This document shows, in pieces, positions 44,401-53,061 of a stretch of 64,000 nt of DNA (positions within the stretch are counted from its first letter, which is position 1; each line of letters starts with the position of its first letter). Below the pieces are notes generated by a model. It had not been told where the DNA came from. It made no database searches and worked only from the letters and a program-made list of their open reading frames with translations. A program made the translations under genes and the position numbers. The DNA lies in assembly GCA_020073145.1 (NCBI GenBank), contig JAIQFS010000011.1:1-64000 (forward strand). Reading direction: 5' to 3'. This stretch comes from Terriglobia bacterium (lineage in GTDB: Bacteria; Acidobacteriota; Terriglobia; Bryobacterales; Bryobacteraceae).

Positions 44401-45087
44401 GTGCTCCCCCGACGTGGCAAACGTATCCTTCGGGCCATCCTCTTGGGAATGGCCGGCTTAGCCTTAGGGTTCTACGTTCTCGCGATCGCCGGATTGGTGG
44501 CCTTGCGGTGGCTCGACCCTCCCACCACTACCGTGCAGGTCGAGCGGCGGATGGAAGCCTGGTTACGCGGCGAACCCTACCGCAAGCATTACCAGTTCGT
44601 GCCGCTGGCTGCGATTTCCCCTCATCTCCGGCACGCGGTTGTTTCCGCCGAGGACGGCCGATTCTATGAGCATCATGGAATCGATTGGAAAGAAGTACAG
44701 CAGGTAATCGACCAGGACGTCGAGCAAGGCCGCCTGGGCCGCGGTGGATCGACGATTACCCAACAACTGATCAAGAACCTGTTTCTGACCACCCACCGCA
44801 ACCTCCTGCGCAAAGGGGTGGAATTCACTCTCGCGCCCGTGGCCGAACGCCTTCTCCCGAAACCGCGGATCCTGGAGTTGTATTTGAACTTGGTTGAGTG
44901 GGGACCTGGGGTGTTCGGCGCGCAGGCGGCGGCTCGCGCCTGGTACGGAACGACGGCGGCGCGGCTGACGCGGGAGCAGTCCGCGCGCCTAGCCGCCCTG
45001 CTGCCCGCACCCTTGCGCCGCAAGCCTGCCCGCATGGACCGGTACGCCGGAGAGATTCTCCGGCGCATGTCCCAACGCGGTTGGTAA
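44401..45087 (+). CDS. mtgA: Monofunctional peptidoglycan glycosyltransferase (GT51)
   Basis: 228 residues from the GTG at 44401, with no obvious Shine-Dalgarno; the frame is open upstream but inside the divergent kinase gene. One membrane segment (ILLGMAGLALGFYVLAIAGL) is followed by the GT51 domain with all five motifs: VSAEDGRFYEHHGIDW including the catalytic Glu, GRGGSTITQQLIKNLFL, RKGVEFTLAPVAERLLPK, ILELYLNLVEWGPGVFGAQA and AARLTREQSARLAALLPAPL. It polymerises lipid II glycan strands outside the inner membrane. No transpeptidase domain is present. Confidence 0.95.
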   Translation: MLPRRGKRILRAILLGMAGLALGFYVLAIAGLVALRWLDPPTTTVQVERRMEAWLRGEPYRKHYQFVPLAAISPHLRHAVVSAEDGRFYEHHGIDWKEVQQVIDQDVEQGRLGRGGSTITQQLIKNLFLTTHRNLLRKGVEFTLAPVAERLLPKPRILELYLNLVEWGPGVFGAQAAARAWYGTTAARLTREQSARLAALLPAPLRRKPARMDRYAGEILRRMSQRGW

Positions 45088-45111
45088 CCGGACTCCATAA
45101 CGACGCATAGG

Positions 45112-45131
45112 TACTAGGTCCCGACCTAGTA
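45112..45131. promoter_or_regulatory. Perfect 20-bp inverted repeat, candidate operator
   Basis: TACTAGGT-CCCG-ACCTAGTA is a perfect 8 bp inverted repeat with a 4 bp centre, 25 bp after mtgA in a 179 bp spacer whose second half is AT-rich. No T-tract follows, so it looks more like a protein-binding site than a terminator. It precedes a group of signalling genes. Confidence 0.55.
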
Positions 45132-45266
45132 TGCATAGATATTCCGAACGGATAAAGTTTGAATATTCTCTACTAAAGAGATCATTATTAGCTGGGTGGT
45201 TTGCGGCTCCCCAAACGGAGTAAGCCACGGGTTGTCTCGCGCCAGCGCCGAAGGAGTCTGACCAAC

Positions 45267-45731
45267 ATGCTCGACCAAGCCGGAGTTGCCCCCCGCTTCT
45301 CCATTGCGGTCTTGGGTGTTAGCCCTATACCCGCCGACCAACGGGTCCTGCGTTCGATCTGCGCGAGCTCGAAGTGGAATTGGAATGGCGTCGCAACCTT
45401 GGAGAGAGCCCGCCTCTGGATGACACGCCGGGGCCTACCCGCGGTAATCATCTGTGAACGAGACCTTCCCGATGGCAATTGGAAACTATTGTTTCAAGAG
45501 ACCCAAGCACTGGCACATCCTCCGAAGTTCGTCGTTTCATCGAGGTTGGCAGACGAGTATCTTTGGGTGGAAGTCTTGAATCTTGGCGGGCACGATGTGC
45601 TGGCCATTCCCTTTAGCGATCGCGAGGTCTTCCACGTAGTTCGGAGTGCCGCGGAATCCTGGTTGGGGCGGTGGGGGACCAATCTACAACGTCAGAAGGC
45701 GTACGGGGCGGGAGGCGGCGCGATCCACTAG
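45267..45731 (+). CDS. Degenerate response-regulator receiver protein
   Basis: 154 residues from the ATG at 45267, with AGGAG 11 bp upstream; the frame is open another 22 codons. The fold is receiver-like: SIAVLGVSPIPADQRVLRSI, then AVIICERDLPDGNW, where Asp66 is in the phospho-acceptor position, and VLNLGGHDVLAIPFSDREVF. The N-terminal acidic pair and the conserved Lys are missing (Pro replaces Lys), so it may be a pseudo-receiver. No output domain. It heads a group with DUF2934 and Crp/Fnr genes. Confidence 0.75.
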   Translation: MLDQAGVAPRFSIAVLGVSPIPADQRVLRSICASSKWNWNGVATLERARLWMTRRGLPAVIICERDLPDGNWKLLFQETQALAHPPKFVVSSRLADEYLWVEVLNLGGHDVLAIPFSDREVFHVVRSAAESWLGRWGTNLQRQKAYGAGGGAIH

Positions 45732-45790
45732 GCCTGACCCGAGAATTCCATATGGTCCCGAAAGAGAGCAGAAAGAGGAGGTCAAATCCC

Positions 45791-46084
45791 ATGGGAAGAG
45801 TGTTCCTTTCGAAAGAAAAAGAACGAGGAAAAGAGAATTCAAATGTCCGAGATTCCCGTACTGCGGAAACGGATTTGAGTTCCCGGGACGCAAGCGAGAT
45901 CGCCCGGCTGGCTTACTCATATTGGGAAGCACGCGGGTGCCAAGGAGGCTCGGCGGAGGAAGACTGGCTTCGCGCGGAAAACGAACTTGCCGAACCTGCC
46001 ACAACGGGAAGCCACCAGCCGCCACGGTCGGAGATCGCACGGGAACCAGTGCTCGCCCGTCGGGCGGGCAGTGGGGCACGCTAG
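45791..46084 (+). CDS. Small DUF2934 protein
   Basis: 97 residues from the ATG at 45791, preceded by a near-perfect AGGAGGT Shine-Dalgarno at 8 bp. A Lys/Glu-rich N-terminus leads to DASEIARLAYSYWEARGCQG and EEDWLRAENEL, the DUF2934 pattern (A-x-x-I-x-x-x-A-Y-x-x-W ... W-x-x-A). Function is unknown; such proteins are common in Acidobacteriota. Its TAG stop shares a base with the GTG start of the Crp/Fnr gene. Confidence 0.82.
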   Translation: MGRVFLSKEKERGKENSNVRDSRTAETDLSSRDASEIARLAYSYWEARGCQGGSAEEDWLRAENELAEPATTGSHQPPRSEIAREPVLARRAGSGAR

Positions 46085-46746
46085 TGTCGCCCGTAAAGCG
46101 AAAAGAGCCTCCGGTCACAAGCCTGCGGGTCATTCTGGCACGCAGGGAAGGGGCCGCCAAGCTAACCGACTACGCGAAGAACGAGATGATCTATGTGCAG
46201 GGAGACGCGGCTGACGCCGTTTTCTATCTGGACAAGGGCAACATCAAGCTGACCGTCAGCTCGCCAAACGGCAAGGAGGCCGTGATTGGGATATTGGGTC
46301 CGGGTGACTTCTTCGGTGAGGCTTGTCTGGCAGGCCGGTCCCTTCGCGTGTCCAGCGCTGTCACTCTTTCGGAGTGTTCGGTGATGCAATTGGCCCAGCC
46401 CCTGTTGAAGCGGCTGCTGCAGGAGGAGTCGTTGGTTGCCGAGGCCTTTGTTGCCTATGTGCTCGCCCGTAACATTCGAATCGAAGAGGATCTGGTGGAT
46501 CAGTTCTTCAATTCCTGCGAGAAGCGGCTGGCGCGCCTGCTCCTGCTCCTCGCCAACTTCGGCTCCGAGGACTGCCCGGAATTGGTGATCTCTAAGATGA
46601 GCCAGGAGACGCTGGCCGAAATGATCGGTACCACCCGTTCTCGGGTGAATTTCTTCATGAACCGGTTCCGCAAGCGGGGCTTTATTGAGTACAACGGCGA
46701 TATCAAGGTCTACCGTTCGCTGCTTAATGTGGTCCTGAACGACTGA
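46084..46746 (+). CDS. Crp/Fnr-family transcription regulator
   Basis: 220 residues from the GTG at 46084, which overlaps the DUF2934 stop (TAGTG). The frame is open far upstream, but that part is the shadow of the DUF2934 gene. A cNMP-binding-type beta-roll spans about 25-125 (VQGDAADAVFYLDKGNIKLT, GILGPGDFFGEACLAGRSL). The C-terminal winged helix has MSQETLAEMIGTTRSRVNFF as recognition region. The N-terminal Cys cluster of Fnr is absent, so oxygen sensing via 4Fe-4S is unlikely; the ligand is unknown. Confidence 0.92.
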   Translation: MSPVKRKEPPVTSLRVILARREGAAKLTDYAKNEMIYVQGDAADAVFYLDKGNIKLTVSSPNGKEAVIGILGPGDFFGEACLAGRSLRVSSAVTLSECSVMQLAQPLLKRLLQEESLVAEAFVAYVLARNIRIEEDLVDQFFNSCEKRLARLLLLLANFGSEDCPELVISKMSQETLAEMIGTTRSRVNFFMNRFRKRGFIEYNGDIKVYRSLLNVVLND

Positions 46747-47179
46747 CCGCGCACATTCCCTCAGCTCCCCGACTCGAGAATACCTTCACCATCCTTCATC
46801 CAGAGCAAGATCCTGACGGTGGATTCGGGCCGCCTTGGGGACTCTGGAGCGCCGAACCATGGACGAGATGTGTGCGATTTGGGACGCTCGGCAGGAACCT
46901 GAAGCATGCTAAATTCTGTACGCCGTTGAGGATTTCCACAGGGCGCAGGAATATTCTAGCGGGGTGAATCCCTGTTCGGGGCAGCGTGCACCTGAGCAAC
47001 CTCATGAAACCAGAATCCCTTAGCGGAGTGATGGAACTTAAATTCCATTACGTTTAGTACTTATGCACGATTTAAATCCTCAAGAATAGGCCGATGAGTG
47101 TGTGACACCCCTAATTGGAGCTACGGCCCCAAATTTACTGGCTGAAGAGAGACGATTTTCGGTTAAAGTATTCTTGGGA
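46747..47179. other. 433-bp gap with no supported gene
   Basis: No open frame here has a plausible start and protein. The last third is AT-rich and may hold the promoter of the next receiver gene, but no hexamer pair with proper spacing was found. Confidence 0.55.
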
Positions 47180-47629
47180 ATGAACAAACCATCGAGATCG
47201 CCACGTGTTCGCGGTCAACGGCAAGGGTTAGATCTTGCGCGAGTTTTGGTAGTGCACGGAGAGTTGACGCCCCGTTTAGCGTTACAGACCATCTTGCAGG
47301 CCGGAGGCTATACCGTCGACGTTGCGGGTACTCCCGCAGAGGCTCTCACCAAGATGGACGAGCGCCCTTACGAACTGGTGCTCAGCGATGCCCGATTTGG
47401 CTCCAGCGAAGCTGGGCCCGATTTGTTGGCGTATGCGCGCGTCAAGGATTACCGCCCAGCCACGGCGTTGATTACCTCCTACGAACCATACTTGCGGAGG
47501 CGCGCTGCACGACCGAGCCAGCACGTGTCCGTTTACACAGAGAATCTGCCCTCCTTACTCGGTAAGGTCGCGGAACTGATTGGAGTCCGGGCCAGCCGCC
47601 GCTACCGGCCGCTCCGTCAGGCCGTGTAG
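47180..47629 (+). CDS. Stand-alone receiver-like protein
   Basis: 149 residues from the ATG at 47180; the frame is open 26 codons further and the true start is uncertain. ARVLVVHGELTPRLALQTIL and YELVLSDARFGSSEAGPDLL follow the receiver pattern with an Asp at the phospho-acceptor place, but the first acidic pair is VHGE and the conserved Lys is replaced in VYTENLP. It may not be phosphorylated. No output domain; partners unknown. It is convergent with the nucleotide-sugar dehydrogenase (6 bp between stops). Confidence 0.75.
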   Translation: MNKPSRSPRVRGQRQGLDLARVLVVHGELTPRLALQTILQAGGYTVDVAGTPAEALTKMDERPYELVLSDARFGSSEAGPDLLAYARVKDYRPATALITSYEPYLRRRAARPSQHVSVYTENLPSLLGKVAELIGVRASRRYRPLRQAV

Positions 47630-47635
47630 CACTGA

Positions 47636-48961
47636 CTACAGACGGACTATTTTTTCGGACCGGAGCCCCTTGAGGGCATTGCGCGTGTCCACGATCAGCC
47701 GGGCTCGCCTCGTCAGCGCCGGATAGTCGAAGCTGGAGTGGTCTGTGATGATGACCACACAGTCGGCCGCCTCCGCAGCCTCCTCGGGTTGGGCCAGCAG
47801 AGTGAGGCCGTCGAGATGCAACACGGGCACATGGGGATCGCTGAAGCTGATGATTGCGCCCATCCGATTGAGGAGGAGCATGACGTCCAACGCCGGCGAC
47901 TCGCGAACGTCGTCAATGTCTCGTTTGTAGGCAACCCCGAAGACGTGGATGCGCGAGCCGCGCACCGCCTTGGTGGCATTATTGAGTGCGTCCCGCACTT
48001 TCTCCACGACAAAGTGGGGCATCTGTCCGTTAATGTACCCCGCCAGTTCGATGAACCGTGCCTCGATCCCGGCCTGCTTCGTTTTCCAGGAGAGATAGAA
48101 CGGGTCGATGGGGATGCAATGACCGCCTAAGCCGGGACCGGGGTAGAAGGGCATGAAGCCGAACGGTTTGGTGGCCGCCGCGTCGATGACCTCCCAGACG
48201 TTGATGTCGATTCGATCGCACATCATCGCGATCTCATTGGCCAGGCCGATGTTGATCATGCGGAACGTATTCTCGAGCAGCTTTACCATTTCGGCTACCC
48301 GCGTCGAACTGACCGGAACCACATGTTCGAGCGCTTGGTCGTAGAAGAGGCGGCCCAGCTCGGTGCAGGTTGCGGTACAGCCGCCCACCACCTTGGGGAT
48401 GTTGGCGGTTTGGAACTTAGGATTGCCAGGGTCGACCCGCTCGGGCGAAAAGCATAAGAAGAAGTCGCGGCCCACTTGCAGATCGGGCGTCGCCAGCGTC
48501 GGTAGCACCAGCTCATCGGTGGTGCCGGGATAAGTGGTGGATTCCAGGATCACCAGCATCCCCGGGTGAAGGTGCGCCGCGATCTGCTCGCAGGCGGACA
48601 CGATGAAGCTCATGTCCGGATCCTTGGTTTTGCGCAGCGGAGTCGGAACACAGATGTTGATGGTATCCAGGTCCCGCACCGCAGCGAAATCAGTGGTGGC
48701 TCGCAGTTTGCCGGAGTCGACGAGCGGGGCCAGGGTTTCATTGGAGATATCTCCCACATAGGAGTCCCCGGCATTCACCCGTTGGGTCTTGGCGTCGCTC
48801 ACATCGATTCCGGTTACGGTAAAGCCTGCCTTAGCCAGCTCCACCGCAAGAGGAAGCCCTACGTAGCCCAGGCCGACAACGCCTACGCGCGCTTGGCGGG
48901 AGCGAATCTTTTCCGCCAGATCCTTGGCGATCGCGTCCATGATAATTGGTTCTTTTGGCAT
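47636..48961 (-). CDS. UDP-N-acetylhexosamine 6-dehydrogenase (WbpA/WecC type)
   Basis: 441 residues, normal. VGVVGLGYVGLPLA (residues 26-39) is the NAD-binding Rossmann motif, ICVPTPLRKTKDPDMS and LESTTYPGTTDELV are family blocks, and Cys282 in PGLGGHCIPIDP is the catalytic thiol. GVAYKRDIDDVRESPALD is the UDP-binding part. Such enzymes oxidise C6 of UDP-GlcNAc or UDP-ManNAc to the uronic acid for surface polysaccharides; the choice between them is not clear. It starts 12 bp after dapF and is the last gene of the minus-strand operon. Confidence 0.92.
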   Translation of the reverse strand: MPKEPIIMDAIAKDLAEKIRSRQARVGVVGLGYVGLPLAVELAKAGFTVTGIDVSDAKTQRVNAGDSYVGDISNETLAPLVDSGKLRATTDFAAVRDLDTINICVPTPLRKTKDPDMSFIVSACEQIAAHLHPGMLVILESTTYPGTTDELVLPTLATPDLQVGRDFFLCFSPERVDPGNPKFQTANIPKVVGGCTATCTELGRLFYDQALEHVVPVSSTRVAEMVKLLENTFRMINIGLANEIAMMCDRIDINVWEVIDAAATKPFGFMPFYPGPGLGGHCIPIDPFYLSWKTKQAGIEARFIELAGYINGQMPHFVVEKVRDALNNATKAVRGSRIHVFGVAYKRDIDDVRESPALDVMLLLNRMGAIISFSDPHVPVLHLDGLTLLAQPEEAAEAADCVVIITDHSSFDYPALTRRARLIVDTRNALKGLRSEKIVRL

Positions 48962-48973
48962 AGGATGAACGTG

Positions 48974-49774
48974 CTACTCCTGTCTGAAAAAGTTGCCTTG
49001 GCCGATGATTTCGGCGGGTCCGGTCAGATAGGCTTCCTGCTCCAACCGCAAGTCGATCGGTCCAGCCGGCGTGTTGACGCGCACCGGGGAAGTCGCCGCG
49101 CCGCGCGCGGCTGCAGCGGCAGCGGCACCGGTCGAACCGGTTCCCGAACTCATGGTCTCGCCCGCCCCTCGCTCGTAGAACCGCGCCTCGATGGTGTGCG
49201 CGTCAACCCCCCTCCAGAATGACACGTTGGTGCGGCCGGGAAAGTGCGGATGGGACTCGATCTCGGCACCCAGGGCGCGCCAGTCGAAATCGAAATCGGT
49301 TACGGGCACGGCGCATTGCGGATTCCCCACCCACAAGAGCGTGACATCCCGCGGTCCGGCTTTGAGCGGCAGAGCAAAACGCTCGGCTTGAATCTCGACC
49401 CGCCCCATGTTCATTTCAAAATCGAAAACCAGCGCGTCGCGCCGCAACAGACGTAGCGTCTTGATCCCCGCCCCAGTTCGGATGCGCACCGTCTCGGTGG
49501 CATAGCTGTGATGAATCAAGAAAGCCGCCGCGCACCGCGTGCCGTTCCCCGAGATCTCCGCCTTGCTGCCGTCGGAGTTGAAAAGCTCGATCGCGCTCTC
49601 GGCCTGCGACGCGGAGGGCGGCGAAATCAGGATCCATCCGTCGCCGCCGATCCCGGTGTGCCGGTCGCAGAGGTCGCGGGCCAATTCCGCCAGGTCCGCC
49701 GCCGGGGCCTCGCTCCGCCAGGTCAGCAGAAAATCGTTCTTGGCCCCGTGCGCCTTGGTAAACGGAATCGTCAT
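48974..49774 (-). CDS. dapF: Diaminopimelate epimerase-like protein with one active-site Cys replaced
   Basis: 266 residues, close to the family's 270-275. DapF turns LL- into meso-diaminopimelate for lysine and peptidoglycan. The first active-site thiol is present (Cys81 in SGNGTRCAA). The second motif, normally ET-x-ACGTG, reads [11 protein letters not shown], so the second catalytic Cys is Ser210. [22 protein letters not shown] and RTNVSFW are otherwise normal. The change suggests slower epimerisation, a different reaction, or a tolerated lineage variant. It overlaps the ybjQ-like gene by 4 bp. Confidence 0.88.
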   Translation of the reverse strand: MTIPFTKAHGAKNDFLLTWRSEAPAADLAELARDLCDRHTGIGGDGWILISPPSASQAESAIELFNSDGSKAEISGNGTRCAAAFLIHHSYATETVRIRTGAGIKTLRLLRRDALVFDFEMNMGRVEIQAERFALPLKAGPRDVTLLWVGNPQCAVPVTDFDFDWRALGAEIESHPHFPGRTNVSFWRGVDAHTIEARFYERGAGETMSSGTGSTGAAAAAAARGAATSPVRVNTPAGPIDLRLEQEAYLTGPAEIIGQGNFFRQE

Positions 49775-50109
49775 TTGGCTGAGGGTTCGAGAGTCACCGC
49801 AGTCCCGTACGCCAGCACTTCGGTCACCCCGCCCATGATCTCGGTGGCGTCGTAACGAGCCCCGATGACCGCATCGGCGCCCAGGTCCGTCGCGTGTTGG
49901 ATCATCAGGTCAAAGGCATCCGACCGCGTTTTCTCGCACAGTTTGCTGTAGAGCGAAATGTTGCCGCCTACAATGGTCTGCAACCCGGCTCCAATCGTGC
50001 CTACGATGGAGCGAGAGCGCACCACGATGCCCCGCACCACGCCAAGGTTGCGCTTCACCCGGAATCCCGGTAATTCGAACGCGGTGGTCACGTATTCATG
50101 CGGAACCAT
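49771..50109 (-). CDS. YbjQ-family protein
   Basis: 112 residues from the ATG at 50109. [40 protein letters not shown] and [20 protein letters not shown] are the full YbjQ (formerly DUF74) pattern; the family forms pentamers and has been called a heavy-metal-binding domain, but its role is not settled. It overlaps the glycosyltransferase gene upstream by 14 bp and dapF by 4 bp. Confidence 0.9.
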   Translation of the reverse strand: MVPHEYVTTAFELPGFRVKRNLGVVRGIVVRSRSIVGTIGAGLQTIVGGNISLYSKLCEKTRSDAFDLMIQHATDLGADAVIGARYDATEIMGGVTEVLAYGTAVTLEPSAK

Positions 50110-51709
50110 GTCTGCCTCCGATGCGCCGGTAGATTTCGATCGCCGGCGAGTCTTTGATGGGGATGGTTTTCTCCAGCCGGTACCGGATTCCATAGCTGCG
50201 AGCACGCTCGACGCTCTGCTCCACGGCATCGCCGCCGATGGCCAGTGCCCATTCCTGCCAGAGGAAGATTTCGGGACGCCGCACGGTGGCCAGCCAGAGC
50301 AGGCCGTTGTCGTTGCTTAGGCTTTCTCGCAGAGGAATCCCAAGTTCGCGATAGACCGCTCGAAATTCACCCGAAGCGCTGAGAATTCCAGACCCGCGGT
50401 CATATCGAGGCGCCAGGTACTCGGCCGTTTCTCGCACCCAGGTGCGTCGGCCTTCCGAATTGACGCGCGATTCCTTCCAGGCCACCCATTGCTCGGGGCT
50501 GGAGTGAAGGGCCCAATATCCGACGCCCGCGGCGGCCACCACCACGGCCGCGGCGACGTGGGCCCGACGGGGCGACAGCGCCACCAGGCCCGCCGCGGCC
50601 AGGGACAGCAGCGGAAGCGCCGCCAGTCCGTAGCGCGTGTTGTAGTAGGTATTCGGCCAAAGCGTAGGCACAAAGATCGGAGTAGCCGCGGAATGCATGC
50701 TCCACACGTAGAACAGCGCCGGCAGCGCGAATAGGGCCACCGGCCAGAATACGCGTTTCACCAGCGTGGCCGCGATTCCAGCCAAGCCGATCCACCACAG
50801 TCCGGCACCGGCACACAGTTCCGCCGCAGTCCGAAAATAAAGCCAGGACAGCGCCCAGTTGCCCCGCCCCGGATAGGTCGCTGGTCCTTGAATGGCGATC
50901 GCCGAATAGGGTCCGCGGTAGAACTCCAGAAGGTCTCCAGACAGCCACCAATTGTGGGCCAGCCAATAAGCCGGTCCGAGGGTCGCTAGAATGCCAAAGA
51001 GCGCCGCCACTGCCCACCGCTTCCGTGTCGCCTGAAAAAGGAAGTAAGCCGCCACGAAGGGGATGAGAAACCAGGCTTCATACCGGGTCAGCGCCCCCAA
51101 GCAGCAAGCCACGCCTGCTCCCGCAACGGCGCCCCAGCCCTGCGTTTCCTGGAATCGGATGGTGAAGTAGAGGAGGGCCATCAGGCAGGCGAAAAAGATC
51201 GCCTCCGTCATGGCGGTGGATTGCAGGTAGAGCAGATTGGGATTGCCGGCGAATACAGCCGTGGATGCCGCCGCCGCCGCGGAATCGAAGATGCGGCGCA
51301 CGGCGGAGAATAAAAATCCTCCCGCCACTACGAACGAAAGCGCAGATGGGAGCGCCGCGGCGAGACCGTTCCGCCACCAAGTGTCGATGGCGGCCAGCGG
51401 CGCCAGCAGCAGGTGGGGCAGGGGAAGCCAAACGGTGCCGATTTGGTCGTATCCGGGTGTTCGCGAATCGACGATCCGCCGCGCGATGTCCCAGTGCGCT
51501 TCCGCATCGCCGTAAAAGAAAAGTCCGCCGTGAGCGGAGAACAACCAGACGGCGGCCGCGCTGCTCGCCGCCAGCAGCGCCAGACAGAGCCCTGGGAACG
51601 TCAGCTTCCGGGCTGTTAGAACGCGGTGCAGTTCTTGAACTCCTGGTAGCGGGCCTCGACTTCGTCGTGGCTCAGCGTCCGAAACCGGTCCACTCCGAAT
51701 TTTTCGCAA
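50096..51709 (-). CDS. Polytopic membrane glycosyltransferase, GT39/ArnT-like
   Basis: About 535 residues with 10-12 membrane segments. [20 protein letters not shown] in the first outer loop holds the acidic residues typical of C-type, lipid-sugar-dependent glycosyltransferases; a soluble tail follows from about residue 420. It likely moves a sugar from a polyprenyl phosphate donor outside the inner membrane. The start is unresolved: no ATG or GTG lies near the first membrane segment. The TTG at 51709 is within the sugar-kinase gene; a CTG at 51631 has AGGAG 8 bp upstream and would give a better-sized protein of about 511 residues. Confidence 0.85.
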   Translation of the reverse strand: MRKIRSGPVSDAEPRRSRGPLPGVQELHRVLTARKLTFPGLCLALLAASSAAAVWLFSAHGGLFFYGDAEAHWDIARRIVDSRTPGYDQIGTVWLPLPHLLLAPLAAIDTWWRNGLAAALPSALSFVVAGGFLFSAVRRIFDSAAAAASTAVFAGNPNLLYLQSTAMTEAIFFACLMALLYFTIRFQETQGWGAVAGAGVACCLGALTRYEAWFLIPFVAAYFLFQATRKRWAVAALFGILATLGPAYWLAHNWWLSGDLLEFYRGPYSAIAIQGPATYPGRGNWALSWLYFRTAAELCAGAGLWWIGLAGIAATLVKRVFWPVALFALPALFYVWSMHSAATPIFVPTLWPNTYYNTRYGLAALPLLSLAAAGLVALSPRRAHVAAAVVVAAAGVGYWALHSSPEQWVAWKESRVNSEGRRTWVRETAEYLAPRYDRGSGILSASGEFRAVYRELGIPLRESLSNDNGLLWLATVRRPEIFLWQEWALAIGGDAVEQSVERARSYGIRYRLEKTIPIKDSPAIEIYRRIGGRHGSA

Positions 51710-52536
51710 CAGAAGCTCCCCATGACGGAGCCGTAGATCACCGCACGCCGCAATTCCGCCATGTCCATGTGGCCTTCCTTCGGCCGGATCCCGTGACCCG
51801 CCAGATACCCCATGAAACCGCCGGCAAAGCAATCGCCCGCGCCCGTGGGGTCGAAGACTGTTTCTAACAGGTATCCGGGCGCCATGAAGTGGTGCCCGCC
51901 GTGGAACAATACGGCGCCGTACTCGCCCCGCTTGATCACCAGCGTCCGCGGACCCATCTGATGGATCTTGGCCGCCGCGCGCCGGAGGTTTTGCTCGCCG
52001 GACAGCAGCCGCGCTTCCCCGTCGTTGATCAGCAGGAAGTCCCAGGTCTTCAAGGTCTGGAGCAACTCGCCGCGGAAATCGTTGATCCAGTAATTCATGG
52101 TGTCGCCGCCGGTGAACTTCACGCCGCTCATCTGCCCGTGGACGCTGCGTTGCAGCGCTGGCTGAATGTTGCCCAGCAACAGGTAGGGCGCCGCGCGGTA
52201 TGGCTCGGGAAGCTTGGGCTTGAAATCCGCGAACACGTTGAGGTCGGTTTGCAACGTGGTCCGGTCATTCATGTCGGACGAATACACGCCCTTCCAGAAG
52301 AAGGTCTTCCCGCCTTTCACCGTCTCCATCCCGGCCAGGTCGATTTTGCGCGAAGCCAGAAGCTGGCGGTCCTGGTCCGCGAAATCATCGCCGACCACAG
52401 CGACTATTTTCACGTCGGTGAAATAGCTGGCGGCCAGCGAGATATAGGTGGCCGCGCCGCCCAGCATGCGGTCCACTGTTCCATGGGGCGTTTCCACCCC
52501 GTCATACGCAACGGATCCAACCACGACGAGTGACAT
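51616..52536 (-). CDS. PfkB-family carbohydrate/nucleoside kinase
   Basis: 306 residues, typical. MSLVVVGSVAYDGVETPHG opens the fold; LGGAATYISLAASYF is the substrate-side Gly-Gly motif, and FDPTGAGDCFAGGFMGYLAG contains the catalytic Asp and anion hole of the PfkB signature 2. The substrate (ribose, adenosine or another sugar) cannot be told. It overlaps the glycosyltransferase gene downstream. The small membrane gene upstream ends 34 bp before it. Confidence 0.93.
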   Translation of the reverse strand: MSLVVVGSVAYDGVETPHGTVDRMLGGAATYISLAASYFTDVKIVAVVGDDFADQDRQLLASRKIDLAGMETVKGGKTFFWKGVYSSDMNDRTTLQTDLNVFADFKPKLPEPYRAAPYLLLGNIQPALQRSVHGQMSGVKFTGGDTMNYWINDFRGELLQTLKTWDFLLINDGEARLLSGEQNLRRAAAKIHQMGPRTLVIKRGEYGAVLFHGGHHFMAPGYLLETVFDPTGAGDCFAGGFMGYLAGHGIRPKEGHMDMAELRRAVIYGSVMGSFCCEKFGVDRFRTLSHDEVEARYQEFKNCTAF

Positions 52537-52570
52537 GTGTAAGAGAAGATTGTAGCGCAGGGCCAGGGCA

Positions 52571-52867
52571 CTATTCGGGGAAAATCTGGTGAGTCAGGTC
52601 TTCCGGCTTCGGTGAGCGATTGGTGGCCCACCAACCCGCGGCGAAGGCGGCCGCGGCCAGGACCCACACGGCCAGAGCGATCGTGTCCAGCGAATGCCGC
52701 AGAGCCAGCGCGACCCCGCAGGCTGCCGCCCGCAATACCCACGCATAGAGCCGCGAGACCCTCTGCTGGCCGTTTCGCACGGCCGCTCCTGAGCGCCCTG
52801 CCATATGGGCGAACAGCACACAGAGCACGCCCAACACGCCGCGCAGGAATTCGAACGAGGCCGCCAT
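52571..52867 (-). CDS. Small membrane protein of unknown function
   Basis: 98 residues from the ATG at 52867. Hydrophobic segments lie at about 5-21 (FEFLRGVLGVLCVLFAHMAG), 44-55 and 60-80 (TIALAVWVLAAAAFAAGWWA), joined by a basic loop. I do not recognise the family. It is first in the minus-strand group that continues with the sugar kinase, and may be co-transcribed with it. Confidence 0.7.
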   Translation of the reverse strand: MAASFEFLRGVLGVLCVLFAHMAGRSGAAVRNGQQRVSRLYAWVLRAAACGVALALRHSLDTIALAVWVLAAAAFAAGWWATNRSPKPEDLTHQIFPE

Positions 52868-52991
52868 CGAACTAAAGATGGCGCATGGGGCGCACATTTG
52901 CAAGAGGGCGCCGAAGAACGGCTCTTCGCGTGGCCCGCAAGGCCTCGTGCGCGGCCGCCCCCGGCCGGCTGGACCCATTGCCAGCGGGTCC

Positions 52992-53008
52992 GCAGGTTAC
53001 CAACCTGC
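52992..53008. repeat. 17-bp palindrome with TT-ACC-AA core
   Basis: GCAGGTT-ACC-AACCTGC, a perfect 7 bp inverted repeat with a 3-base centre, sits in the 194 bp gap between the small membrane gene and the RimI-like gene. It has the same design as copies at 59,536 and 63,226. The rest of this gap shows nothing recognisable. Confidence 0.65.
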
Positions 53009-53061
53009 CCTACAATCTCCGCTGGGGTGCGGTTTAGTGGACGCGGCGGCGGGTAGGCGGT

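Noticed and set aside
45646-46083. Long N-terminal extension of the Crp/Fnr frame
   Set aside because: It is Arg/Gly/Pro-rich without any domain and overlaps the DUF2934 gene, which has a much better Shine-Dalgarno; the GTG at 46084 gives a normal-length regulator.
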